The notes beneath the pieces are model-generated. The model ran no database searches. It saw only the letters and a list, made by a program, of their open reading frames with translations, and was not told the DNA's origin. 64,000 nucleotides of DNA from Thioalkalivibrio sp. ALMg11 (GTDB lineage Bacteria > Pseudomonadota > Gammaproteobacteria > Ectothiorhodospirales > Ectothiorhodospiraceae), in assembly GCF_000377905.1 (NCBI RefSeq), contig NZ_KB898875.1:1-64000 (forward strand), given 5' to 3'. This document shows, piece by piece, positions 54,810-63,408 of the stretch. Position 1 is the first letter of the stretch, and the number at the start of each line of letters is the position of its first letter. The position numbers and the translations under genes are program-made.

Positions 54810-56873
54810 CTATCCCACGGTCGCGTAGCGGGTCGCGGAGCCCAGCCAGCGTTCGATCAGGGCGGCGGTGCGTGGCGAGTCGTTCTCGATATGTGCGGCG
54901 AGGGTAGTGGCCTCGTCGAGCAGATCCTGGTCGCGTGACCAGTCGGCGACGCGGAAGCTGCGGTCGCCGGTCTGGCGCGTGCCCAGCAACTCCCCCGGGC
55001 CGCGCAGCTTGAGATCCACCTCCGCAATCTCGAAACCGTCGTCGGTGCGCCGCATCGCCTCCAGGCGTTCGCGCGCGGTCTCGCCCAGCGGCGGCCGGTA
55101 GAGCAGCACGCAGGCCGAGGCGGTGTTGCCACGCCCAACCCGGCCGCGCAGCTGGTGCAGCTGCGACAGGCCCATGCGCTCGGCGTTCTCGATGATCATC
55201 AGGCTGGCGTTGGGGACGTCGACGCCGACCTCGATGACGGTGGTCGCCACCAGCAGGTCAATCGCGCCGGCGCGGAAGCGTTCCATCACTGCGTCGCGCT
55301 CGGGCCCCTTCATGCGTCCGTGGGCCAGCCCGATGGCCAGCTCCGGCAGCGCCTCGCGCAGCCGTTCGGCAGTGGCCTCGGCGGATTCTGCCTCCAGTTG
55401 TTCCGAGTCCTCCACCAGCGGGCAGACCCAGTAGGCCTGGGTGCCGGAGCCGCAGGCGGCGCGGATGCGCTCGATTACCTCGTCGCGACGTTCGTGGCTG
55501 ATCAGCGCGGTGCGCACCGGGGTGCGCCCGGGCGGGCGTTCGTCAATCACCGAGTTGGCCAGCTCCGCGTACAAGGCCATCGCCAGGGTGCGCGGGATCG
55601 GGGTGGCGGTCATGATCAGCTGGTGCGGCATCCGGCCGTTGCCCTTGTCGCGCAGGGCCATGCGCTGGTGCACGCCGAAGCGGTGCTGTTCGTCGATGAT
55701 CGCGAGCCCCAGATGATGAAACCGCACCTCCTCCTGGAACAGGGCGTGGGTGCCGATCGCCACTTGGCGCTGCCCGCTGGCCAGTTCCGCAAGCAGCTGG
55801 CCGCGCTCGCTGGCGGTCTGGCGCCCGCCCAGCCAGGCGATCGCCACGCCCAGCGGTTCCATCCACTGGGCAAGATTGCGCCCGTGCTGGCGGGCGAGTA
55901 GCTCGGTCGGGGCCATGAAGGCGACCTGGTAGCCGGCCTCCACCGCCGCCAGCGCGGCTGCGACCGCGACCAGGGTCTTGCCGGAGCCGACATCGCCCTG
56001 GACCAGACGGTTCATCGGCTGCGGCCGCGCGAGGTCGGCCAGGATCTCTGCGGTAACTCGCTCCTGTGCGCCGGTCGGCTGGAAGGGGAGCTGCTCGCGC
56101 AGTTGTTGCCACAGGGCGCCCGGGGGCTGGATGATCGGGGCGCTGCGTGTGTCTTCGGGCATCCGGCTCTGCTGCATGCGTGCGAGCTGATGGGCGCACA
56201 GCTCTTCCAGGGCCAGTCGCGTGCGTGCCGGACTGCGATTTTCGGGGGTGTCGAGGGCGGCCAGGGCCTCGGCCTGCGCCGGTGGGTGATGGAGCTGCTC
56301 GAGGGCGCTATGCAGGCCAGGCAGGCCCTGCCGGGGCAGTTCTGGAAGCAGGTCGGGCAGGGCCTGCATCCCCGGCAGGGCGTGTGCGACCAACTGGCGC
56401 AGCAGCTTTTGCGAGACGCCCTCGGTGGTCGGGTAGATCGGGGTCAGGTGTGACTCCATCGCCGGCGGGCTATCGCCCACGGTCTGGATCTCCGGGTGCA
56501 CGCACTCCAGTGCGCCGGGCATGCCGCGGGGCTCGCCGAAGGCGCGGATGCGTGTGCCGGGGCTCAGGCGGCGTTGCTGGTTGGCCCCGAAGTGGAAAAA
56601 CCGCAGCAGGATCTGCGCCTGGTCGTCGGCCAGGGTGACCACGAGCATGCGCCGGCGGCGGTGGACCACCTCGGCGTGGGTGACGCGCCCCTCGAAAAGC
56701 GCGGCCAGCCCCGGGCGCAGCGCGGCAATCGGGGTTAGTCGCGTGCGATCTTCGAAGCGCAGGGGCAGATGGAACAGCAGATCCCCGGCTTGTTCCAGGC
56801 CAAGACGTTCCAGCCGTTCGGCCACAGCCGGGCCGACACCCTTCAGCGCGGTCAGCGGGACCTGCAGCTCCAC
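54810..56873 (-). CDS. recG: ATP-dependent DNA helicase RecG
   Basis: A 687-residue fork-reversal helicase. An N-terminal wedge/OB region includes LKGVGPAVAERL. Helicase motifs are I GDVGSGKTLVA, II IIDEQHRFG, III TATPIPRTL and VI QLRGRVGRG; the C-terminal TRG-like segment has GTRQTG. The start is GTG 56873 (VELQVPLTALKG), close to the 693-residue E. coli protein; no clear ribosome site. It begins 22 bp after ridA. Confidence 0.95.
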   Translation of the reverse strand: MELQVPLTALKGVGPAVAERLERLGLEQAGDLLFHLPLRFEDRTRLTPIAALRPGLAALFEGRVTHAEVVHRRRRMLVVTLADDQAQILLRFFHFGANQQRRLSPGTRIRAFGEPRGMPGALECVHPEIQTVGDSPPAMESHLTPIYPTTEGVSQKLLRQLVAHALPGMQALPDLLPELPRQGLPGLHSALEQLHHPPAQAEALAALDTPENRSPARTRLALEELCAHQLARMQQSRMPEDTRSAPIIQPPGALWQQLREQLPFQPTGAQERVTAEILADLARPQPMNRLVQGDVGSGKTLVAVAAALAAVEAGYQVAFMAPTELLARQHGRNLAQWMEPLGVAIAWLGGRQTASERGQLLAELASGQRQVAIGTHALFQEEVRFHHLGLAIIDEQHRFGVHQRMALRDKGNGRMPHQLIMTATPIPRTLAMALYAELANSVIDERPPGRTPVRTALISHERRDEVIERIRAACGSGTQAYWVCPLVEDSEQLEAESAEATAERLREALPELAIGLAHGRMKGPERDAVMERFRAGAIDLLVATTVIEVGVDVPNASLMIIENAERMGLSQLHQLRGRVGRGNTASACVLLYRPPLGETARERLEAMRRTDDGFEIAEVDLKLRGPGELLGTRQTGDRSFRVADWSRDQDLLDEATTLAAHIENDSPRTAALIERWLGSATRYATVG

Positions 56874-56895
56874 CGGTTTGGCCCGCGCGACGCGA

Positions 56896-57285
56896 TCAGC
56901 CGCGCGGGCACCAGGCGATCGCGTCCATTTCCACCTGGGCGCCCTTGGGCAGAGCGGCCACACCGATCGCGGCGCGCGCCGGGTAGGGCTCGCTGAACAC
57001 CTCGCTCATGATCTCGTTCACCAGCGGGAAGTGGGCCAGGTCGATCAGGAAGATGTTCAGCTTGGCGATGTCCGTCGAGCTGGCACCTGCCGCCTCCAGG
57101 ACCGCCTTGAGGTTGTTGAATACCTGGCGGATCTGGTCCTCGATGCCACCGCCGACCAGTTCCATGGTCTTCGGATCCAGCGGGATCTGGCCGGAAAGGT
57201 ACAGGGTGTCGCCGGTTCGCACGGCCTGCGAATAGGGGCCGATGGCGGCCGGGGCGTTTTCGGTCTGGATGATCTCGCGCGACAT
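56896..57285 (-). CDS. ridA: 2-iminobutanoate/2-iminopropanoate deaminase RidA
   Basis: A 129-residue trimeric enzyme that hydrolyses reactive enamines and imines from PLP enzymes. IGPYSQAVR with the early Tyr, LSGQIPLDP, and the catalytic arginine in [14 protein letters not shown] are conserved. It precedes recG, as in pseudomonads, and is divergent from the membrane protein at 57461. Confidence 0.95.
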   Translation of the reverse strand: MSREIIQTENAPAAIGPYSQAVRTGDTLYLSGQIPLDPKTMELVGGGIEDQIRQVFNNLKAVLEAAGASSTDIAKLNIFLIDLAHFPLVNEIMSEVFSEPYPARAAIGVAALPKGAQVEMDAIAWCPRG

Positions 57286-57383
57286 GCGGGCTCCTTGGTA
57301 CGGCCGGATTGAATTTCGAAAGGGTGGCAAACGTTTTACGCTAACGCATCATTCTACTGATCAATCCGCACGCGTGTGGTGTC

Positions 57384-57393
57384 GGGGGGGGGG
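57384..57393 (+). repeat. Run of ten G residues upstream of a membrane-protein gene
   Basis: A ten-base homopolymer tract 67 bases before the ATG at 57461. Tracts of this length can slip in replication; it could alter promoter spacing. No promoter is securely assigned here. Confidence 0.7.
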
Positions 57394-57460
57394 CTCGGCA
57401 GCCTGGAGCGCGGACGGCTACACTGCGGGCCACATCCGAAATGATAAAAGGAAGCAGGCA

Positions 57461-57928
57461 ATGACGGGATACGCACTGGCAAACGTGCTGCATGTACTGG
57501 CCGTGGTGATCTGGGTGGGCGGCATGTTCTTCGCCTACATGTTCCTGCGCCCGGTGGCCGGGCAGCAGCTCGAGGGGCCGGCGCGGCTGAAGCTCTGGGA
57601 GGGTGTGTTCTCGCGCTTCTTCCCTTGGGTCTGGGCCTCGGTCCTGGTGATCCTGGTGACCGGCTTCTACCTGATCTTCGGTGTGTTCGGCGGCATGGGT
57701 GATGTGCATCCCAGCGTGCACACCATGCTGCTGCTGGGCCTGATCATGATGGCGATCTTCGCCCATGTGTTCTTCGCCCCTTATCGGCGCATGCGCAAGG
57801 CCATTGCGGCGAACGATACCGATGAAGGCCTGCGCCGGCTGGGGCAGATCCGCATCCTGGTCGGGATCAACACCGTGATCGGCCTGGTGACCATCGTGGT
57901 CGCCTCGGGCGGTCGCCTGCCGCTGTAG
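57461..57928 (+). CDS. CopD-like integral membrane protein
   Basis: A 155-residue protein with four predicted helices. NVLHVLAVVIWVGGMFFAYMFLRP and the later FAPYRRMRKAI segment resemble the CopD family of small membrane proteins. Histidine 11 (VLHVLAVV) and HPSVHTM are candidate ligands for copper or haem, but no activity is established. AAAAGGAAG lies upstream. It converges on the DUF3293 gene. Confidence 0.75.
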   Translation: MTGYALANVLHVLAVVIWVGGMFFAYMFLRPVAGQQLEGPARLKLWEGVFSRFFPWVWASVLVILVTGFYLIFGVFGGMGDVHPSVHTMLLLGLIMMAIFAHVFFAPYRRMRKAIAANDTDEGLRRLGQIRILVGINTVIGLVTIVVASGGRLPL

Positions 57929-57933
57929 GCACG

Positions 57934-58431
57934 CTACTTTCCTAGCCCCGGGTGCCACACCAGCCGGGGCGGGGCTGGCGGTTCCAGCAGCACGGCCGCG
58001 TTCTGGCCGAAGGCCTCCAGCCAGCGCGCCAGCAGGTCGTCGGGCAGGTCCGCGATGGCCAGGCCCGGTTCGTCCGGCCAGTGCCCCGAGGGGTCGCGGT
58101 TGCAGGCGGGCCAGGCCTGCAGGCCCCGGTGGGCGACTGCGGCCTCGAGCGTGCGGTGCTGGCGTTCGTTTTCAGCGCGTGGGGCCCGCTGGCTGCCCGG
58201 GTTGCTGGCGGTGAACACGACCAGCCGCTGTATGCCATGCCCGGCCATCCAGACCGTGACATCCTCCGCGGGCCGGTCGATATACAGGACTCGCCTGCCG
58301 TCCTCGGTCTCCAGGCAGTAGTCGGCGCTCCGGTAGGCTTGTTCCAGCTCCGCCCGCTGCGCCGCCGAAGGTGTCGATTCGGGGGCTTGGGCGTGCCGCC
58401 CGGCCGTGTTTTTGCTTGAGTTTGCGGACAT
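57934..58431 (-). CDS. DUF3293 domain protein
   Basis: A 165-residue soluble protein. The central block VVFTASNPGSQRAPRAENERQHRTLEAAV is the DUF3293 signature; the function is unknown. ATG 58431 follows a GAGG-containing leader; a TTG at 58476 is the longer alternative. It converges on the CopD-like gene with a 5-bp gap and is divergent from the GGDEF gene. Confidence 0.8.
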   Translation of the reverse strand: MSANSSKNTAGRHAQAPESTPSAAQRAELEQAYRSADYCLETEDGRRVLYIDRPAEDVTVWMAGHGIQRLVVFTASNPGSQRAPRAENERQHRTLEAAVAHRGLQAWPACNRDPSGHWPDEPGLAIADLPDDLLARWLEAFGQNAAVLLEPPAPPRLVWHPGLGK

Positions 58432-58589
58432 CTCGGGGCACCCTCCCGGCTGGATCGCACGGATGCGATCGATCAAACAGGGGGAGCGGGATGCGCGTCA
58501 AGGATGTGACAGCGGTTTGTGGTGCCTCGCCGGGTGCTGGTAGGGGTGCGTCCATGGGGCGGCCCTCTCCCGCTGGGGATTGACCCGCG

Positions 58590-60320
58590 ATGGCTCCGCG
58601 CCCCTTCGTCTCCGGCCTTACGGGTGCCTTTGTCGTGGTGCTGCTGCTGGTTGCGACCGTGGCGATTGCCAGTTGGTTGCGCGTCCAGCAGCTGCAACAT
58701 GATGTCCAGGCCCTTACCGAGGAATACGTGCAGAAGGTGGACCGCGTCCACCGCATGCGCAGCCTGGTGCGCGAACGCATGCTGCGTGCCTCGTTGGTCA
58801 TCAGCGCCGAGGATCCCGCCTTGCAGGATCGCTACCACCGGGACTTCCGGGATCTGGCCGAGCGCTTCCTGGAGGCACGCGAGGGGGCGGAACTGCTGGC
58901 CCGGACCCCGCGTGATGCCGCGTTACTGGCCGAGTTACGCGAGCTGATTGCGACCGGTGCGCCGATCCTGTCCGAACTGGTCGACATCGCCCTGGTAGGT
59001 GGGCGCAACGAGGCGTTGGCGATCCTGTTCGCTGATGCGATGCCGGTGCAGGAGGAAGTGCTGGAGCAGATGGAGATCATCCTCCGGGCCTTCGAGCGCG
59101 ATAACGAGGAGGCGGTGGCGGCCATGGCGCAGCGCCACGAACAGGCGCAACAGGTGATGCTGGTGGCCACCGTTCTGACCATGCTGATGATTGTGCTGAT
59201 GTGGGTTTGGGTGCGCCGGCGGATCTGGCGTGATCACGCTGCCTTGCACAAGGAACTGGAGGGGCGCCAGCAGATCGAGGCGCGTCTGCGCGAGACGCAG
59301 GCCGGACTGGAGGCCGCGGTGGCCCGGCGCACCGCGGCCTTGCAGGAGACCACCGGGCGCCTGGAGGAGGCCCAGCGGATTGCCGGGGCCGGCTACTGGG
59401 ACTGGGATATTCGAGGTCTGCGGATGAACTGGTCCAAGCACGTCTTCGAGCTGTTGGGGCTCGACCCGAAAATCGATATGGCGGGCTTCGAGGCCTACAT
59501 ACGGGCCGTCCACCCGGACGACCGCACGCGTGTTCGCCGCGCCACCAACGAGGCGCTGGATCACCAAGCCTATTATCAGGTGGATCATCGAGTGGTGCGC
59601 GTGGACGGCGGGTTGCGCCATGTTCGGGTGGAGGGCGAGATCGAGCGCGATGCCGAGGGCCGCGCCGTGCAGGTCCTCGGGATGGTCCGCGACATCACCC
59701 GCGACAAGGCCTCCGAGGAGCGCCTGTGGCACCAGGCCCATCACGACTCCCTGACCGGCCTGCCCAATCGCAGTCTTCTACAGGAGCACATTCAGCAGGC
59801 CCTGCGCCGGGCGCAGCGTGCCGGCACCGGCCTGGCCCTGGTGGTCTGCGATCTCGACGGGTTCAAGCCGATCAATGACCGCCTGGGGCACGATGCCGGC
59901 GACGTGATGCTCGTGACCGTGGCGCGGCGTCTGCGCGAGGGCGTGCGCGAGAGCGACGTGGTGGCCCGCGTGGGCGGCGACGAATTCGTGCTGCTGCTGG
60001 AAAACGTCCGTGATCCGGATGCGGTGACCGGGATCGGACTGAAGCTGATCGAACGCTTCGAGGAGCCGGTGGAGGTGAACCGCGAGTCGGTTCGCGTCGG
60101 GCTCAGTATGGGGGCGGTGCTCTACCCCGAGGATGGGGACGAGGTGGAGGCGTTGTTGCAGCGCGCGGACCGCGCGATGTACGTGGCCAAGGAGGAAGGC
60201 GGCAGCCGGATCGTGTTGTACCAGGAATGCTCCGGAGAGGAACGCCGCCAAACGGATCTGTCCCTGCGCCGGCGCGGTGCGCTGGGTTGCGGGCTGGAAG
60301 ACCCGCCCGCTCGCGACTGA
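58590..60320 (+). CDS. Membrane diguanylate cyclase: helical sensor-PAS-GGDEF
   Basis: A 576-residue inner-membrane protein. Helix ~9-31, a periplasmic all-helical sensor (~35-195) like four-helix-bundle sensors, helix ~198-218, a coiled coil, a PAS domain (~265-385) and a GGDEF domain (~400-555). The active site GGDEF is near 463 and the inhibitory I-site RxxD (RESD) lies five residues before it, so an active, feedback-controlled cyclase is expected. It faces a GGDEF-EAL gene 15 bp downstream. No terminator is visible between them. Confidence 0.9.
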   Translation: MAPRPFVSGLTGAFVVVLLLVATVAIASWLRVQQLQHDVQALTEEYVQKVDRVHRMRSLVRERMLRASLVISAEDPALQDRYHRDFRDLAERFLEAREGAELLARTPRDAALLAELRELIATGAPILSELVDIALVGGRNEALAILFADAMPVQEEVLEQMEIILRAFERDNEEAVAAMAQRHEQAQQVMLVATVLTMLMIVLMWVWVRRRIWRDHAALHKELEGRQQIEARLRETQAGLEAAVARRTAALQETTGRLEEAQRIAGAGYWDWDIRGLRMNWSKHVFELLGLDPKIDMAGFEAYIRAVHPDDRTRVRRATNEALDHQAYYQVDHRVVRVDGGLRHVRVEGEIERDAEGRAVQVLGMVRDITRDKASEERLWHQAHHDSLTGLPNRSLLQEHIQQALRRAQRAGTGLALVVCDLDGFKPINDRLGHDAGDVMLVTVARRLREGVRESDVVARVGGDEFVLLLENVRDPDAVTGIGLKLIERFEEPVEVNRESVRVGLSMGAVLYPEDGDEVEALLQRADRAMYVAKEEGGSRIVLYQECSGEERRQTDLSLRRRGALGCGLEDPPARD

Positions 60321-60335
60321 ATCGGCAGGCCTCGT

Positions 60336-63236
60336 CTACGGCCGAAGTCGTGCGAGGAATTGTTGGCGCGTCAGCGGTTCGCTGAACAGGAAGCCCTGGA
60401 ACCGGGTGCAGCCCAGGGCCAGGAGCTGCTCCCGCTGTTCCGGATGCTCCACGCCCTCGGCGATGACGTCCAGCTCCATGTTGCGGGCAATGTCCACGAT
60501 GTTTTCGATCAGGGTCCGGTCGCCGCCGGACAGCAGCTCCTTGACGAAGGATTTGTCGATCTTCAACTCGTCCACCGGCAGGTCGCGCAGGTAGGCGAGC
60601 GAGGAATAGCCGGTCCCGAAGTCGTCCAGGGCGATGCGCATGCCCAGCCGGCGCAGCGCGCCCAGCTTGGCGATGGCGTCTGGCAGGTCGCGCAGCAGGC
60701 CGGACTCGGTGACCTCCAGGGTCAGGGCGTGGCCGTCCACCCCGTGTCGGCGCAGCCGCGCCTGGAACTGGTCGACGAAGTCCGGGCGCGCCAGTTGCCA
60801 GGGCGAGAGATTCAAGGCCAGGCGAGGTGGCTGGAGGCCCTCGGCCTGCCACTGTGACAGCTGCATCAGGGCGTGTTCCAGGACCCAGTTGCCGACCCCG
60901 TGGATCAGGCCGGTCTCCTCCGCCACCGGGATGAAGAGATCCGGCGGTACCTGGCCCATCTCCGGGTGCTGCCAGCGCAGCAGGGCCTCGGCCCCGATCA
61001 GGCGCTCGGCGGTGTCGAACTGCGGCTGGTAATGCAGGTCCAGCTCGCCACGGGCGGCCGCCTGACGCAACCCGTCCTCGATCTGCAGGCGGGCATGCGC
61101 CTCGTCCTGCAGTGCATGGCGGTAGAATTGCACGCCGCCGCGGCCGGCACGCTTGGCCTGGTACAGGGCGATATCGGCGTGGCGCAGGGCTTCTGCCGAG
61201 CTCTCGCCGGCGTCGGGATAGCATACGCAGCCGAGACTGGCGCCGACCCCGAAGGTGCGCTCGCCGATGATAATCGGGCGCTGCAGGGCCTCCAGGATGC
61301 GCTCGGCGATTGCGTGCAGTTCCGGTTCCAGGGTCTCGCGCACCCGGGCACAGGGGGGCAGGACAACGGCGAATTCGTCGCCACCCAGACGCACGATCAG
61401 CGCATCCTCGGGGGCATGGCTGCGCAGGCGATCCGCCACCGCGCCCAGCACAGTGTCGCCTACCGCATGACCCAGGGCGTCGTTGATGGTCTTGAAGTGG
61501 TCCAGGTCGATCAGGATCAGCCCGCCATGCAGGTGGCCGGCGGTGGCTTCCTCGATGTGGCGGGTCAGGTCGTCGTGCAGCCGGGTGCGGTTGGCCAGCC
61601 CGGTCAGGGAGTCGTGGTAGGCCAGGGCATGGATGTGTTCCTCGGTGTGCAGGCGTTCCAGCTCGGCACCCGCGCGGTCGGCCATGATCCCGAGGATTTC
61701 CATTGCCTTGTCGACATCTTCCACCGGATGTCGGTTGACCATGGCGATGTGCCCCAGCAGTGTGCCCTGGCTGTCCAGCAACGGGGCCCCCAGATAACTC
61801 TCGGCGTCCATCTCCGCCAGCATCTCGTCGCTTGGAAACCGCTGCTGCACGGCGCAGGGGTAGATGCAGGTACCGATCTCCAGCACGCGCTCGCAGGGGG
61901 TCTCGGCGAGGTCGTAGCGAAAGTTCTCCACGATCTGGCCCGCGGTGCACAGGGCGGCAGTCTCCACGACGCCGGGTTTTTTCGGGTCCTGGATGCCGAT
62001 CAGGGCATAGTCGGCAGCGAACAGGTTGCTCAGCTTGAGAACCAGCTGCTGGAAGAACTCCTCGCGCGAGCGCGCCTGCAGCCCCTCGGCGATCAGGCGC
62101 AGGGCGTCCTCGCTGCGGTGCGCGGCGGTGATGTCCTCCTGCATCACGATCACGTCCTGCACCTCGCCGCGGGCATCCTGCAGGGGGTAGATGCAGCCGC
62201 GCAGCCAGCGCTCGAGGGTGATGATCGGGGCGGTCTCGGCCGCAGGGTCTGTGTCGGCGGGTTCGGCCGATTCGTTGGGGCGGGCCGGCGGGGTGTAGGG
62301 CAGAGGACCGATCTCGCGGTAGTGTCCGCGCAGGGCATCCTTGAGTGGTTCGCGGATGTGCCGGTCGATGGCATCCGGGCGGTCCAGGACATGGCCGCCC
62401 GGCAGGGAGGCTTGTGCGCCGTGCATGTTTTCCCAGGCGGCGTTGCTCTGGCGGATCTCGCCCTGCGGTGTGAGTACCTGGATGCCGACCGGGGATTGCT
62501 CCACCAGCGCCCGAAAACGACTTTCCGAGTCACGCAGGCGTTCGCCGGTCTCGCGGTTCAGTACCAGGCTCATCATGATGACCATCACCACGTAGCCGAA
62601 CGGCGCGAGCTGGGGCATCTCCAGTGCGCCTCCCCGGGCCAGGACGCCCTGCAGCGTGAACAGGACGAAGACCCCGATCCCGCCCAGCAGGAGCAGGGTG
62701 GTGGTCTGGCGATAGCGCCGGTAGTGCCGGATCAGTGTGGTGAGGGCGAACCCCAGGACCAGAAAGACCGCGATTACGCCAAACCCGAACCAGGGACTGA
62801 TGGTGCCCACCGCCAGGGCCACGGTTTCGCCCCAGGGGAGTTCCAGGGGGCGGAGTTCGTCGATCACCCGGTACTGCATGCTGTAGGGCTGCAGGGTGTT
62901 GACCACCCAGGTGATGACCAGCAGCACGAGCAGACCGGAGATCAGCCAGCGAGCGGAGGTGCGCGTATGGGCCGCGACGAAGGCGGCGAACAGCACGTAG
63001 AACGGTCCCAGCAGATAGACGTTGAGCGTGAGCGCGCGGGTATAGGTCTCGACGGTGCTGGCCTGGTAGGTCTGGGCCGATCCGATGGCAAGCACCGCCA
63101 TCAGGGCGCACATCGCGGCGAACAGCCGATGCTCGGTGCTCCGTGCGCTTTGCCGGCTGTGCAGCAGGTGGCTGAGCGTGGCATAAATCGCCAGCCCCGC
63201 TGCAAGGTAGAGCGATGGCGCAAGGATCCCGTTCAT
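60336..63236 (-). CDS. Membrane 7TM-PAS-GAF-GGDEF-EAL cyclic-di-GMP protein
   Basis: A 966-residue protein. About seven hydrophobic helices (~1-228), PAS (~235-375), GAF (~380-535), GGDEF (~545-700; GGDEF at ~617-621) and EAL (~720-960). The EAL site is complete: EALLRW near 748, NLSPWQLA, LEVTESG, DDFGTGYSS and LKIDKSF. The I-site RxxD is missing (PEDA in its place). This suggests a hydrolysing enzyme whose GGDEF may be regulatory or a low-feedback cyclase; sequence alone does not decide. Confidence 0.92.
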   Translation of the reverse strand: MNGILAPSLYLAAGLAIYATLSHLLHSRQSARSTEHRLFAAMCALMAVLAIGSAQTYQASTVETYTRALTLNVYLLGPFYVLFAAFVAAHTRTSARWLISGLLVLLVITWVVNTLQPYSMQYRVIDELRPLELPWGETVALAVGTISPWFGFGVIAVFLVLGFALTTLIRHYRRYRQTTTLLLLGGIGVFVLFTLQGVLARGGALEMPQLAPFGYVVMVIMMSLVLNRETGERLRDSESRFRALVEQSPVGIQVLTPQGEIRQSNAAWENMHGAQASLPGGHVLDRPDAIDRHIREPLKDALRGHYREIGPLPYTPPARPNESAEPADTDPAAETAPIITLERWLRGCIYPLQDARGEVQDVIVMQEDITAAHRSEDALRLIAEGLQARSREEFFQQLVLKLSNLFAADYALIGIQDPKKPGVVETAALCTAGQIVENFRYDLAETPCERVLEIGTCIYPCAVQQRFPSDEMLAEMDAESYLGAPLLDSQGTLLGHIAMVNRHPVEDVDKAMEILGIMADRAGAELERLHTEEHIHALAYHDSLTGLANRTRLHDDLTRHIEEATAGHLHGGLILIDLDHFKTINDALGHAVGDTVLGAVADRLRSHAPEDALIVRLGGDEFAVVLPPCARVRETLEPELHAIAERILEALQRPIIIGERTFGVGASLGCVCYPDAGESSAEALRHADIALYQAKRAGRGGVQFYRHALQDEAHARLQIEDGLRQAAARGELDLHYQPQFDTAERLIGAEALLRWQHPEMGQVPPDLFIPVAEETGLIHGVGNWVLEHALMQLSQWQAEGLQPPRLALNLSPWQLARPDFVDQFQARLRRHGVDGHALTLEVTESGLLRDLPDAIAKLGALRRLGMRIALDDFGTGYSSLAYLRDLPVDELKIDKSFVKELLSGGDRTLIENIVDIARNMELDVIAEGVEHPEQREQLLALGCTRFQGFLFSEPLTRQQFLARLRP

Positions 63237-63352
63237 GGGTTCCTCGCGCGTGCGTCCGCGTGCCGTGCCATCCCTTGCCCCCCTGCGGTGAAGCGATGCG
63301 GGGCTCGTGTCCGCGCTCAGCCCCTGTTCCTACACCTACAGTACATCAAAGA

Positions 63353-63391
63353 CGGTTGAGGCTGTCTCGCTTCGCGTGACAGCCTCAACCG
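63353..63391 (-). terminator. Hairpin after the cardiolipin synthase gene
   Basis: A perfect 14-bp stem (63353-63366 with 63378-63391, CGGTTGAGGCTGTC and its complement) around an 11-base loop. On the minus strand TCTTTG follows, a weak U-tract. It lies 17 bp after the cls stop. Confidence 0.65.
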
Positions 63392-63408
63392 AGGTTGGAT
63401 CGTGTGAG

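Noticed and set aside
60873-63359. An 828-codon open frame antisense to the 7TM-GGDEF-EAL gene
   Set aside because: The composition is Gln/Gly/Val-rich, as expected from reverse reading; no domains.
63353-63391. Attachment site or tRNA fragment at the 63.4-kb hairpin
   Set aside because: A simple 14-bp stem with no duplicated copy or integrase nearby; a terminator for cls explains it better.
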